From: Scandinavium vulneris_A
GTDB taxonomy: Bacteria; Pseudomonadota; Gammaproteobacteria; Enterobacterales; Enterobacteriaceae
Assembly (NCBI GenBank): GCA_046518185.1
Contig: JBKGRZ010000003.1
Coordinates: forward strand, 248,001-312,000
DNA: 64,000 bases
Reading direction: 5' to 3'
In this document: positions 51,293-60,186 of the stretch, one piece after another
How positions within the stretch are numbered: position 1 is the first letter of the stretch
How the letters are laid out: each line of letters starts with the position of its first letter
Made by a program: the position numbers and the translations under genes
Notes under the pieces: generated by a model
What the model was told of the DNA's origin: nothing
What the model saw: only the letters and a program-made list of their open reading frames with translations
Database searches by the model: none

Positions 51293-52364
51293 ACGCATTC
51301 GGGTTATTCACCACAAACCGGGTGGCGGCGAAGCGGTTGAGGATCAGGTGCAGCAGAAAGACCATCGTCAGCGTGGCCAGCAGCGAGACCGTCACCGAGA
51401 CCACGCGGTACAGATCGCTGAACACCAGGTCCTGTTCCGGGTGCAGGTTTTGCCCAAACATGATGCCAATGGTGGTGATGCTGGCGAACCCGACCCCGGC
51501 CCCGACTTTTTCCATGACGTGCAGACGAGCGCTGAACGCCAGTCCGAGGCCAATCAACGGCATCATCAGCAACATGTGGCTACTGTGATCGTAAAGCACC
51601 AGCTGTACCAGCAGGATATACAGGCAGGAGAGTACCACCCCGACCACGCGCCAGAGCGAACTCAGCACCGCTCCGCGATAATGCATCGGAAACAGAATAA
51701 GCACGCCCGCCATTAACGCCGAGAGCGAATCGCTCAGATCGCAGACCTGAAAAATCACAAAGATAATCGTCGCCACGGTGCCTGAAAGCAGAGATTCATG
51801 GCGAACGCGCGCCGCATTTTTTTCAATGCGCGGCGGCGGCTGACGTGGCTCCACGTCGGGCAGCAGAAAATGCATCAGCGCGCTTAACGCCACCGCCATA
51901 ATGCTGGCCTCGATATTGGAAAACATCAGGGTGTGCCAGCTGTTGGTGGAATAACTCATAAAATTGAGCATCACGCTCTGGCACACCACGCCCATCGAAC
52001 CGAACAAAAATAGCGGCCCCTGGCTCATAAAGCGAAAGCGCATCACATACAGCGCAAACACCACCAGCGTCATCACCACCGGCCATTGCGACAGATAGCC
52101 GATGATCAGCACCATTTCAACGCAGTTCAGTGCCGCGCTAAACACAAACTGGGTGGCCACATGGCGATTAAACACCGGCACCAGCGAGAGCAGCATCAGG
52201 GGATAGACCACGAAAAAGACGCCGTATTGCACGTTGTAAAAAGTCGAAATGCTGAGCGCAATCATCCCGGCGAACACTATCCGCAACGTCTGCCGAAAGT
52301 CGTTGGCGGTGTAGACGATGTTGTCGTGCGGGGTGAAAACGCGCGCCAGGGTATTAATAGACAT
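51291..52364 (-). CDS. DUF2955/FUSC-type inner-membrane efflux component
   Basis: 357 aa. Two blocks of four to five membrane helices (about 26-165 and 195-345) separated by a charged loop (EPRQPPPRIEKNAARVRHE), the layout of AaeB/FUSC-type aromatic-acid exporters in small form. Start MSINTLARVFTPHDN. It overlaps the HlyD-type adaptor gene by 11 bp and shares the MarR regulator, so it is likely the membrane part of a tripartite exporter with an outer-membrane channel from elsewhere. Substrate unknown. Confidence 0.8.
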   Translation of the reverse strand: MSINTLARVFTPHDNIVYTANDFRQTLRIVFAGMIALSISTFYNVQYGVFFVVYPLMLLSLVPVFNRHVATQFVFSAALNCVEMVLIIGYLSQWPVVMTLVVFALYVMRFRFMSQGPLFLFGSMGVVCQSVMLNFMSYSTNSWHTLMFSNIEASIMAVALSALMHFLLPDVEPRQPPPRIEKNAARVRHESLLSGTVATIIFVIFQVCDLSDSLSALMAGVLILFPMHYRGAVLSSLWRVVGVVLSCLYILLVQLVLYDHSSHMLLMMPLIGLGLAFSARLHVMEKVGAGVGFASITTIGIMFGQNLHPEQDLVFSDLYRVVSVTVSLLATLTMVFLLHLILNRFAATRFVVNNPNA

Positions 52365-53421
52365 AATGCAGCCAGCTCACCAGACGGATTTGCAGCCCGG
52401 AGAAAAATCGGGCAAAGATCCCCTCGCTGTTATACAGCTGAACGGTCGCGCGCGACCCGGTCGGCAGCGTTTTATCAATGGCCTCATCCAGTTCGATGTG
52501 AATGCGCATCCGCTGGGCATCACGCACCCAACGGTTTGATACTTCCGGCTGGGAAAGCTGCCCGTTGACCGCCTGTTGCCCGGCCAGGATCCCCGCATCG
52601 CTGCTGGTCACATGTGCGCGGAACACTTTTCCCGGCAATGCATCAAACACCACCGCGGCAGCGGTTCCGGCGTGGGTATGGCGGAGGCTTTTTTCACGAA
52701 AATCAGCCACGATATCAGTGTCGTGATTGACCAGCGCCAGCAGCGCGTTGCCTGCACTGGTATACAAGCCAGGGCTGAGTTGCAGGTTACTCACCGTCCC
52801 GTCGGCCTCGGCGCGGATTTTGGTCCAGCCCAAATCGAGCTGCGCCTGTTCCAGCGCATTGCGGTATTTTTGCAGCGTAACGTTGCGGTCATCGTCGCGT
52901 TCGCCGCGCTGGATCCGCAGATTATCAATGCTCGCATTTAGCGAACTGACCGATTGCTGACTGTTCTGCCAGGCGGTGCGCACGTTATCCAGATCCTGCT
53001 GCGACACGTTCTGCATCGTCGCCAGGCGCTGATAGCGGCTGAACGTCGCCTGATTATTGCGGGCGGTTATCTGCGCGGTCTTGAGATTGGCGAGCTGGGC
53101 GGCGATTTGCGCATCCAACTGCTGATTGGTGAGCTTCGCCTGTTCCAGCGCGATTTGTGCGGCTTCCACCTTATTGATAAACGGCGTCGGGTCCAGCTCG
53201 TACAGCACATCGCCCTTTTTCACCTGGCTGTTGTTATGGACATACACCTGTGAAACATAGCCAGAGACGCGGGCCGATACCGGCGTGACCACGCGCATCA
53301 CTGTGGAATCCGGCGTCAGCGGGATCCAGATATCGGCCACAATAAAGTAAATAAACATCAGCAGGAAAGAGGCAATACTGACCCTAACCCAGCGGGCAAA
53401 TTTTTGTTCGGGGCTCATCAT
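52354..53421 (-). CDS. HlyD/EmrA-type periplasmic adaptor
   Basis: 355 aa membrane-fusion protein. One N-terminal TM (about 13-33), lipoyl-like half-motif (SARVSGYVSQVYVHNNSQVKKGD), a 100-residue alpha-helical coiled-coil rich in Gln and Ala, second lipoyl half (IRAEADGTVSNLQLSPGLYTSAG) and beta-barrel. Pairs with the DUF2955 protein. Five bases after the MarR stop. Confidence 0.9.
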   Translation of the reverse strand: MMSPEQKFARWVRVSIASFLLMFIYFIVADIWIPLTPDSTVMRVVTPVSARVSGYVSQVYVHNNSQVKKGDVLYELDPTPFINKVEAAQIALEQAKLTNQQLDAQIAAQLANLKTAQITARNNQATFSRYQRLATMQNVSQQDLDNVRTAWQNSQQSVSSLNASIDNLRIQRGERDDDRNVTLQKYRNALEQAQLDLGWTKIRAEADGTVSNLQLSPGLYTSAGNALLALVNHDTDIVADFREKSLRHTHAGTAAAVVFDALPGKVFRAHVTSSDAGILAGQQAVNGQLSQPEVSNRWVRDAQRMRIHIELDEAIDKTLPTGSRATVQLYNSEGIFARFFSGLQIRLVSWLHYVY

Positions 53422-53426
53422 TTTTT

Positions 53427-53891
53427 TTAGATCTTATTTATGTCGTCGCGGATGTTCCGCAGATTGCAGGCGAGTTGGTTAAGCGTGTCGCTAAAGGCGT
53501 CCATGACTTCGGCAGGAATGTTTTCCGTCACCCGCTGTTGGCAGGCTTCAATCACGTTGGTCAGCCGTTGCAGAACGTCACGGCCTTTCGGGGTCAGCGT
53601 TAACAGGCGGCATCGCTTGTCGTACGGCGATATCGTACGCAGCAAATAGCCCTGTTCTTCGAGGTGAACCAGGGTGCGCATCAGCGGCGGCAGTTCAATG
53701 CCCTGCATTTCAGCCAGTTCGCTGACGGATATATTATCGCCCGACTGCTGGAGCTGCATGAGCGTGGTCCAGCTCGACTGCGTCAAGCCGGTATCGGTCA
53801 TCGCATTATCGATAATCCCACGCCACTGGCGCACCACCATCGCCATGCGCATCCCCATCGGACGGCGGGCGAACAAAGCTTCTTCAGTCAT
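53427..53891 (-). CDS. MarR-family regulator of the efflux pair
   Basis: 154 aa from MTEEALFARRPMGMRMAMVV, after the strong SD GGGGGA; 18 upstream codons are ignored because they overlap the operator. Winged HTH: TQSSWTTLMQLQQSGDNISV, SELAEMQGIELPPLMRTLVHLE, wing RTISPYDKRCRLLTLTPKG. First gene of a regulator-adaptor-permease operon preceded by a 20-bp palindrome, so autorepression relieved by an aromatic or cationic ligand is likely (inference). Confidence 0.88.
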   Translation of the reverse strand: MTEEALFARRPMGMRMAMVVRQWRGIIDNAMTDTGLTQSSWTTLMQLQQSGDNISVSELAEMQGIELPPLMRTLVHLEEQGYLLRTISPYDKRCRLLTLTPKGRDVLQRLTNVIEACQQRVTENIPAEVMDAFSDTLNQLACNLRNIRDDINKI

Positions 53892-53922
53892 AGCGTCCCC
53901 CTGACAACGTGGCCAGAGATTA

Positions 53923-53942
53923 ATACTTACCCTGATAAGTAT
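53923..53942 (-). promoter_or_regulatory. MarR-type operator
   Basis: ATACTTA-CCCTGA-TAAGTAT, 7-bp perfect arms, 32 bp upstream of the MarR start. The ACTTA/TAAGT half-sites are typical of SlyA/MarR-family operators. Confidence 0.65.
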
Positions 53943-53980
53943 CAAGAAACGTCCTGGTCAAAGAGCATGGAATGTGAAAC

Positions 53981-54006
53981 AAAAAACCCGGCACGATGGC
54001 CGGGTT
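53981..54006 (-). terminator. yjiS terminator
   Basis: On the minus strand AACCCGGC-CATCGT-GCCGGGTT followed by T4: an 8-bp GC-rich stem with a U run, seven bases after the yjiS stop. Confidence 0.88.
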
Positions 54007-54012
54007 GAACCC

Positions 54013-54177
54013 TTAGCAGTAGTCGTCGCGCCGCAGGCCGACGTCTTTCAGTTGCTCGTCGCTCAGGCGGTCTAACATGCGGCGCGTTTGCCAGACCCGC
54101 CAGCTTTGTAGCGCCCAGCGGCCAATCAATACAAAAATCTGGAATGGCGCTTTCGCGCGATTTTCATGAAATTCCAT
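54013..54177 (-). CDS. yjiS: DUF1127 small protein YjiS
   Basis: 54 aa: MEFHENRAKAPFQIFVLIG ... LSDEQLKDVGLRRDDYC. The first eleven residues are identical to E. coli YjiS, and the C-terminal DUF1127 signature (TRRMLDRLSDEQLKDVGLRR) is present. SD GGAGGTG. Arg/Trp-rich basic peptide; DUF1127 proteins elsewhere bind RNA or affect phosphate/carbon metabolism, but the role here is unknown. Divergent from yjiR. Confidence 0.92.
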   Translation of the reverse strand: MEFHENRAKAPFQIFVLIGRWALQSWRVWQTRRMLDRLSDEQLKDVGLRRDDYC

Positions 54178-54231
54178 CCTGCACCTCCCCACGCTGTCGA
54201 TGCCCTATCATCGCCGGGAGCAGCCTTTACA

Positions 54232-54332
54232 ATACAGATTCAAATTCTACTTTTCTTTAACATACAGATTCGCTAAAACGGTATCTGCACGGCGTTTTTC
54301 GCGCCGATCTGTACTGGTTTAATCATCTGTAT
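54232..54332. promoter_or_regulatory. MocR-type repeats in the yjiS-yjiR gap
   Basis: ATACAGATT at 54232 and ATACAGATTC at 54262 are direct repeats exactly 30 bp apart. GATCTGTAC (54306) and ATCTGTAT (54325-54332) are inverted copies nearer to yjiR. MocR/GabR/PdxR-type regulators bind such ATAC-type spaced repeats in their own divergent promoters. Confidence 0.6.
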
Positions 54333-54354
54333 GGTGATAAATGGGGATACAGCA

Positions 54355-55767
54355 ATGACGCGTTACCAGCATCTGGCGAATATTATCGCCGACCGGATCG
54401 AACAAGGGCTGTATCGTCAGGGCGAAAAACTGCCGTCGGTGCGCAGTCTCAGTCAGGAACACGGCGTCAGTATCAGCACCGTCCAGCAGGCTTACCAGAC
54501 GCTGGAAACGCTACAGCTGGTCACGCCGCAGCCACGCTCCGGCTATTTTATTGCTCCGCGCAAAGCCCAGCCGCCGGTTCCGGCGATGTCGCGCCCGGTT
54601 CAGCGTCCGGTGGATGTCAGCCACTGGGATCAAATTTTAACCCTGCTGGATGCTCGCCATGATAAATCGATTATTCCTTTTGGCGGCGGTTCGCCGGACG
54701 TCACGCAGCCGGGGCTGAAACCACTTTGGCGCGAGATGAGCCGCTTGGTACAGCACAACAGTGCCGAGATCTTCAGCTATGACGAACTGGCGGGCCGTCG
54801 GGAACTGCGCGAACAGATAGCCCGCCTGATGCTCGACAGCGAAGCGGCGGTCAGCGCCGACGACATCATCATCACCAGCGGCTGCCACGCGGCGCTGGCG
54901 ATTGCCCTGCTGTCAGTGTGCAAACCGGGCGATATCGTGGCCATCGAATCGCCGTCGTTTTACGGCACCATGCAGCTGTTGCGCGGCTTCGATATTAAAG
55001 CCATCGAGATCCCCACCGATCCGCAAACCGGGATCAGCGTGGAAGCCCTCGAACTGGCGCTCGAGCAGTGGCCAATCAAAGGGGTGATCCTCGTCCCTAA
55101 CTGCAACAACCCGCTCGGTTTTATCATGCCGGATGCCCGCAAACGCGCGGTGCTGGCCCTGGCCCAACGCCACGATATTGTGATTTTCGAAGACGATGTG
55201 TATGGCGAGCTGGCGAACGACTACCCGCGCCCGCGCACCATTAAATCCTGGGATATCGACGGCCGGGTGCTGCTGTGCAGCTCGTTTACCAAAACCATCG
55301 CCCCCGGCCTGCGCGTCGGCTGGATAGTGCCTGGCCGCTATCATGACCGGGTGCTGCACATGAAATATGCCGCCAGCGGCACCAACGTGCCCACGACCCA
55401 GCTGGCGGTCGCAGCGTTCATACGCGAAGGCCACTACCACCGCCATTTACGCAAAATGCGCCAGATTTATCAGAGCAATATGGAGACCTACACCTGCTGG
55501 CTGCGCCAGTATTTTCCCTGCGGGATCTGCGTCACCCGGCCCGAGGGCGGGTTTATGCTGTGGGTGGAATTACCGGAAATCGTCGATATGGTGTGTGTGG
55601 CGAAGCAGTTGTGTGAGCTGAAAATACAGGTCGCACCGGGGTCGCTATTTTCCGCGTCCGGCAAGTACCGCAACTGCCTGCGCATCAACTGCGCCCTGCC
55701 GACCAGCGACAAGCACCGCGAGGTGATGGAAAAACTCGGCGAGGCTATCCATGTGGCAATGGAGTGA
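54355..55767 (+). CDS. yjiR: MocR-family regulator YjiR
   Basis: 470 aa, the E. coli length. N-terminal GntR winged HTH (IADRIEQGLYRQGEKLPSVR, HGVSISTVQQAYQTLE) fused to a fold-type I aminotransferase domain (about 110-470) with SGCHAALAIALLSV, NCNNPLGFIMPDARK, DDVYGEL and the PLP lysine in CSSFTKTIAPGLRVGW. Start MTRYQHLANII; eight codons upstream are dropped. PLP-dependent autoregulation is expected for the family; target genes unknown. yjiS is the divergent neighbour. Confidence 0.95.
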   Translation: MTRYQHLANIIADRIEQGLYRQGEKLPSVRSLSQEHGVSISTVQQAYQTLETLQLVTPQPRSGYFIAPRKAQPPVPAMSRPVQRPVDVSHWDQILTLLDARHDKSIIPFGGGSPDVTQPGLKPLWREMSRLVQHNSAEIFSYDELAGRRELREQIARLMLDSEAAVSADDIIITSGCHAALAIALLSVCKPGDIVAIESPSFYGTMQLLRGFDIKAIEIPTDPQTGISVEALELALEQWPIKGVILVPNCNNPLGFIMPDARKRAVLALAQRHDIVIFEDDVYGELANDYPRPRTIKSWDIDGRVLLCSSFTKTIAPGLRVGWIVPGRYHDRVLHMKYAASGTNVPTTQLAVAAFIREGHYHRHLRKMRQIYQSNMETYTCWLRQYFPCGICVTRPEGGFMLWVELPEIVDMVCVAKQLCELKIQVAPGSLFSASGKYRNCLRINCALPTSDKHREVMEKLGEAIHVAME

Positions 55768-55774
55768 ATGCTGA

Positions 55775-55830
55775 CGTAGCGCCCGGCCTACAAACCGTAG
55801 GCCCGATAAGCGTCAGCGCCATCGGGCAGC
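55775..55830. repeat. REP at the yjiR/cheW junction
   Basis: GCGCCCGGCCTAC / GTAGGCCCGATAAGCGTC / GCGCCATCGGGC, a REP pair between convergent yjiR and cheW. It marks the boundary between the E. coli-like region and the flagellar block. Confidence 0.75.
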
Positions 55831-55834
55831 GGGA

Positions 55835-56341
55835 TTACTCAGCGTAGCTTTCGGTCAATGAATCCATTAGCGCCATCTCTTCGCGGCTGAGCAGTTTCTC
55901 AATGTTGACCAGAATAATCATCCGGCTGTCGATGACCCCCAGCCCCAGCAGGTAGCGGCTCGATAGCACCGAGGCGACGTCCGGAGTCGGTTTCACCTGC
56001 TCAGGCTCCAACGACAACACGTCCACCACCCCATCGACCACGATCCCCACTACCCGATCGTTGAGATTGAGCACGATAACCACCGTGTTCTCATCGTTCT
56101 CCACCACCGGCAGCTGAAAACGCACGCGCAGATCAACGATCGGGACGATCACGCCACGCAGGTTGGTAACGCCGGTGATGAAATCATGGGCGTTGGGAAT
56201 ACGGGTCACCCGATCGCAGCCGCGAATTTCTTGCACCTTGAGGATCTCAATCCCGTACTGCTCCTGCCCGAGACGAAACACCAGATATTCCTGCGCCGCT
56301 GCGTCGGCGCTGACGGATTTAACCGCGGTTGCATGCGTCAT
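55835..56341 (-). CDS. cheW: Chemotaxis coupling protein CheW
   Basis: 168 aa (E. coli 167). SH3-like CheW domain: EYLVFRLGQEQYGIEILKVQEIRG, FITGVTNLRGVIVPIVDLR and LGLGVIDSRMIILVNIEKLL. Couples MCPs to CheA in the polar arrays. 47 bp after cheA on the same strand. It is the last gene of this unit: the tar/tap-cheRBYZ genes that follow in E. coli are missing, replaced by a REP and yjiR. Confidence 0.95.
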   Translation of the reverse strand: MTHATAVKSVSADAAAQEYLVFRLGQEQYGIEILKVQEIRGCDRVTRIPNAHDFITGVTNLRGVIVPIVDLRVRFQLPVVENDENTVVIVLNLNDRVVGIVVDGVVDVLSLEPEQVKPTPDVASVLSSRYLLGLGVIDSRMIILVNIEKLLSREEMALMDSLTESYAE

Positions 56342-56388
56342 GCTGTTACTCCTTCGATGCCGGACTCTGCGCCGACATGATTACTGTG

Positions 56389-58317
56389 CTAATGATTAAG
56401 ATTGGCCATTTCCACCACGTCGAGGATCAGCGCCACGCTGCCGTCGCCGAGGATTGTCGCCGCCGAGACGCCTGGCACTTTGCGGTAGTTTTGTTCGAGA
56501 TTTTTCACCACTACCTGCTGCTGCCCGATGAGCTGATCGACCGACAGCGCATAGCGACAGCCCGCGCTCTGGACGATCACCACGATCCCCTCGTCGCCCG
56601 GCCCTTCCCCCGGAACGGAAAGACGCTCGCGCACCATCACCAGCGGCAGGTATTCCCCACGCACGTGCAGTAGGCGCTCCTCGCCGACAAAGCGACACAG
56701 CATCGCTTCGGTCGGCCGCAGGGACTCCATCACCGCCCCCAATGGCAGGACATAAATCTCCTCGCCCACTTTCACCAACATCCCGTCGAGAATAGCCAGC
56801 GTCAGCGGCAGAATAATGCGCACGGTGGTGCCCTGACCCGGGGTCGACAGCACGTCCACATGACCGCCCATCGCCAGGATATTACGCCGGACCACATCCA
56901 TCCCCACCCCACGCCCGGAGACATCGGTCACGCTCTCAGCGGTCGAGAAACCGGCGGCGAAAATCAGCATCCACACTTCGTCATCGCTCAGGGTATCGCT
57001 CACGTTCATCCCTTTCGAGCGGGCCTTAGCGAGGATTTTTTCCCGGTTCAGACCGGCGCCATCGTCGGTGACTTCAATCACGATGTTGCCCCCGTGATGC
57101 TCTGCCGACAGCGTCAGATGACCGACGGCCGATTTGCCGTTAGCAAGGCGCGTCTCTTTGGACTCAAAGCCGTGGTCGAGACTGTTGCGCACCAGGTGGG
57201 TCAGCGGATCGATAATGCGCTCAATCAGGCTCTTATCCAGCTCGGCGGAACCGCCCTGCAGCGTCAATTCGACCTCTTTATTGAGGCGCGAACCGAGGTC
57301 ATGCACCAACCGCGGGAAGCGGCTGAAGACGTAGTCCATTGGCATCATGCGAATCGACATCACCGATTCCTGGAGCTCACGCGTATTGCGTTCCATTTGC
57401 GCGACACAGTTCAACAGCATGTCGTGACTGGCGGGTTCAAGGGTATGGGTCAGTTGGGAGAGCATCGCCTGGGTGATGATCAGCTCCCCGACCTGGTTGA
57501 TAATTTGATCGACCTTACTGACCGCCACCCGAATGCTGCCCGACTCCTGATTCGCCGCGCGCGGTGCGCTAGCCGGGCGCGCGGGGGTTGGTGTCGGTGC
57601 CGGAACGGGGTCAGCTTCTGTTGAAGCGGCGTCCACGGAGGGACAGGGCTGAATCACAATCTGCGCGGCATCGAGAACAAAACAGAGCACGGCGGTAATA
57701 TCGTCCGCCGTGGCGGTCGTCGAAAGGGCGACCGTCATACTGTTGGCCGAGGTTTCAATCTGCTGAATATCGCCCAGGTGCGCCAACTCTTCGCGCAGCA
57801 GCCCCTGCTCGTCGCCCTCAACGTTGTTGAGCGTTACGCTGAGTAACGTTTCGCCGTCGGTGCTGCCGCCGTTCTGGCTAACAGCCACGACCTGCGGGGT
57901 AACATCAGATATAACGGGCGCAACAGCCCCCTGTTCCTGTAATGCGATGTCCCGCAGCGCTTCACAGATGTAGCGGAAACTCGCCTCGTCGGGATCCTGA
58001 GACGCCTGGTAGGCCTCCAGCTGCGCTTGCATAATGTCCTTACTTTCCAAAAATAAGTTAATGATCGCCCGGTTGAGTTGAAGCTCGTCGCTGCGTGCCT
58101 GATCGAGCAGGTTTTCCAGCAGGTGCGTGGTCTCCTGCAGGGCGACAAAACCAAACGTCCCGGCACCGCCTTTCAGCGAGTGAGCCGCGCGAAAGATGGC
58201 ATTAAGCTGTTCTTTATCCGGCGTGCTGATATCCAGCCCGAGCAGTTGCTGTTCCATTTCGGCCAGCAGTTCCTCCGCTTCGGTAAAGAAAATCTCTGAA
58301 AAATCATTCATGTCCAT
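56389..58317 (-). CDS. cheA: Chemotaxis histidine kinase CheA
   Basis: 642 aa (E. coli 654). P1 Hpt domain with phospho-His46 in AAHSLKGGAGTFGF; P2 CheY/CheB-binding domain about 160-230; Pro/Ala-rich linker (PVPAPTPTPARPASAPRA); P3 dimerisation; P4 kinase with N box HLVRNSLDHGFE, G1 EVTDDGAGL and G2 DVSGRGVGMDVV; P5 CheW-like domain at the C terminus. Start MDMNDFSEIFF overlaps motB by 14 bp. All catalytic parts are intact. Confidence 0.97.
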   Translation of the reverse strand: MDMNDFSEIFFTEAEELLAEMEQQLLGLDISTPDKEQLNAIFRAAHSLKGGAGTFGFVALQETTHLLENLLDQARSDELQLNRAIINLFLESKDIMQAQLEAYQASQDPDEASFRYICEALRDIALQEQGAVAPVISDVTPQVVAVSQNGGSTDGETLLSVTLNNVEGDEQGLLREELAHLGDIQQIETSANSMTVALSTTATADDITAVLCFVLDAAQIVIQPCPSVDAASTEADPVPAPTPTPARPASAPRAANQESGSIRVAVSKVDQIINQVGELIITQAMLSQLTHTLEPASHDMLLNCVAQMERNTRELQESVMSIRMMPMDYVFSRFPRLVHDLGSRLNKEVELTLQGGSAELDKSLIERIIDPLTHLVRNSLDHGFESKETRLANGKSAVGHLTLSAEHHGGNIVIEVTDDGAGLNREKILAKARSKGMNVSDTLSDDEVWMLIFAAGFSTAESVTDVSGRGVGMDVVRRNILAMGGHVDVLSTPGQGTTVRIILPLTLAILDGMLVKVGEEIYVLPLGAVMESLRPTEAMLCRFVGEERLLHVRGEYLPLVMVRERLSVPGEGPGDEGIVVIVQSAGCRYALSVDQLIGQQQVVVKNLEQNYRKVPGVSAATILGDGSVALILDVVEMANLNH

Positions 58318-59209
58318 CGGTATAACCCTGTACCGGTTGCAGCGTGGTGTTCGGCACCCGCAGCTCTGGCTGCGGCGACGGCGTGTTCTCCATCAGGATC
58401 TCCTGCTCTTTGGGTTTGCTGAGCACCAGAATGCTGATTCGACGGTTCTTCGGGTTATCCGCCGTGACGTCGGCCAACGGCATCCGGCTGGCGGTGCCGA
58501 TCACCCGCAGGAAACGTTCATCGCTGAGCCCGGCGCTGACCAGCACCCGGCGCGCGGCGTTGGCCCGTCCGGATGACAGCTCCCAGTTACTGTAGCCCCC
58601 ATCGCCCCCGGCATAAGGCAGGGAATCGGTATGCCCGGTCAGGCTCAGCGTGTTGGGAAGTTCATTGAGCAGCGGCACCAGCGCCTGCAAGATACCGTTC
58701 ATGTACTGCTCGGGACGCTCGCTGCCGACCTTGAACATCGGCCTGTCCTCAGTATCCGTAATCTGGATCAGCAGGCCGTCGTTGGTCAGGGTCAGCAGGA
58801 TGTTCGATTTAAAATTGTTGAGACGCGGATCGGTTTCGATCATCGCCTGCAGCTTCTCTTTGGCCTGGCGCAGGCTCTGCACCCGTTTTTGCCTGTCCAT
58901 ACTGTCGAGCTTGCCCTTATAGACTTCGCCCTTTTGTTTAATCGGATCGTCGCCGCCGCCGGGAATGATGCTGTCACTCAGGCTGGTTTTGTCGCCGTTC
59001 GCCATAGACGGTTTCAGCGGCATGCGGAAGTAGTCGGCGATAAGCTCCCGCTGCATGTCGGTAGACTGGGAAAGCAGCCACATCACCAGGAAAAACGCCA
59101 TCATCGCGGTCATAAAGTCGGCGTAGGCAATTTTCCAGGTTCCGCCGTGGTGTTCGCGTTTTTTCTTTTTACGCTTACGCGAGATGATCACCGGAGATCC
59201 CGTTTTCAT
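58304..59209 (-). CDS. motB: Flagellar stator protein MotB
   Basis: 301 aa (E. coli 308). Basic N terminus (SRKRKKKKREHHGG), a single TM with the proton-carrying Asp31 in YADFMTAMMAFFLVMWL, plug/linker (SIIPGGGDDP), and a C-terminal OmpA-like peptidoglycan-binding domain (LSLTGHTDSLPY, NWELSSGRANAARR, PKNRRISILV). With MotA forms the H+-driven stator. The start overlaps motA by 4 bp and the end overlaps cheA by 14 bp. Confidence 0.96.
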   Translation of the reverse strand: MKTGSPVIISRKRKKKKREHHGGTWKIAYADFMTAMMAFFLVMWLLSQSTDMQRELIADYFRMPLKPSMANGDKTSLSDSIIPGGGDDPIKQKGEVYKGKLDSMDRQKRVQSLRQAKEKLQAMIETDPRLNNFKSNILLTLTNDGLLIQITDTEDRPMFKVGSERPEQYMNGILQALVPLLNELPNTLSLTGHTDSLPYAGGDGGYSNWELSSGRANAARRVLVSAGLSDERFLRVIGTASRMPLADVTADNPKNRRISILVLSKPKEQEILMENTPSPQPELRVPNTTLQPVQGYTDGHE

Positions 59210-60102
59210 GCGGCAGCTTCCGTGGCTTTGGTTTTATTACTGGCGTTGGATTTCACCTCACGCACATGATCTTCCAGCTCCTCAAACGACGGGCGTTCGC
59301 TGGTGAAAATGGTTTTACGGCCAAACTCGACTGCGATTTGCGGTGCATAGCCGTTGAGGCTGGAGAGCAGCGTCACCTTGATACATTGCAGGATTTTGAC
59401 CTGATCGGTGCTCTTCTGGCGCAGCAGGGTCGCCAGCGGCAGAACGAATCCGTAGGCGATAAGAATGCCGAGGAAGGTGCCGACCATCGCGTGCGCGATC
59501 AGCATCCCCAGCTCCGCCGCCGGGCGATCGGCTGCCCCGAGTGCGTTGACCACGCCCATCACCGCCGCCACGATCCCGAAAGCCGGGAAGGCATCGCCCA
59601 CCGTGTTCAGGCTGTGCGCCGGGACTTCGAGTTCTTCTTCGCAGGTTTCAATCTCTTCGTCCATCAGGGCTTCGATTTCATGCGAGTTCATGCTGCCGCC
59701 AATCATCAGGCGGAAGTAATCGAGCACGAAGTTGCTGAGCATCGGGTCCGTCATCAGGCGCGGATAAGCGCTGAAAATGTCGCTGTTCTGTGGGTCTTCA
59801 ATGTCCTTTTCCAGCGACATCAGGCCCTGTACGCGGCTTTTGGAGAGCAGTAAAAACAGCAGCGCCATCAGATCCATGTACACCGCTTTGTTATAGCGAC
59901 GGCCAACAAACAGCTTCACCAGCGCCCGACCGGTCGCTTTCAGTGACTTGACGTTATTGCCGACGATAAACGCCCCGACCCCGGCTCCGCCGATGATCAA
60001 CAGCTCTACTGGCTGGAACAGGGCCGCCATTTGGCCACCAGCCAGCACAAACCCACCGAAAACGGTTACGATAACAACAAGATAGCCAAAGATAACTAAC
60101 AC
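59206..60102 (-). CDS. motA: Flagellar stator protein MotA
   Basis: 298 aa. GTG start (MLVIFGYLVVIVTVFGGFVL), also used in E. coli. Four membrane helices with a large cytosolic loop; the rotor-contact charges R90 and E98 are at the E. coli positions (SKSRVQGLMSLEKD), and the proline-containing VGDAFPAFGIVAAVMGVV is conserved. Overall noticeably diverged from E. coli MotA in TM1, TM2 and the loop. Coupled to motB by an ATGA-type overlap. Confidence 0.96.
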   Translation of the reverse strand: MLVIFGYLVVIVTVFGGFVLAGGQMAALFQPVELLIIGGAGVGAFIVGNNVKSLKATGRALVKLFVGRRYNKAVYMDLMALLFLLLSKSRVQGLMSLEKDIEDPQNSDIFSAYPRLMTDPMLSNFVLDYFRLMIGGSMNSHEIEALMDEEIETCEEELEVPAHSLNTVGDAFPAFGIVAAVMGVVNALGAADRPAAELGMLIAHAMVGTFLGILIAYGFVLPLATLLRQKSTDQVKILQCIKVTLLSSLNGYAPQIAVEFGRKTIFTSERPSFEELEDHVREVKSNASNKTKATEAAA

Positions 60103-60126
60103 AACTACTCCTTTTTATTTCCTCTC

Positions 60127-60149
60127 CGATGCCGCCCGAAGCGGCATCG
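60127..60149 (-). other. Hairpin between flhC and motA
   Basis: CGATGCCGC-TTCGG-GCGGCATCG on the minus strand: a 9-bp perfect stem with a 5-base loop, 24 bp before motA. No U run follows, so it may be an mRNA processing or attenuation element between the regulator and motor genes. No sigma-28 promoter is visible in this 84-bp gap. Confidence 0.55.
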
Positions 60150-60186
60150 TCTACATGCCATCCTGTGCCCGCCACCGCGCAGGGGA

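Noticed and set aside
60103..60186. Sigma-28 promoter between flhC and motA
   Set aside because: No TAAAGTTT or GCCGATAA-like element could be found in either phase; only the hairpin at 60127-60149 is evident.
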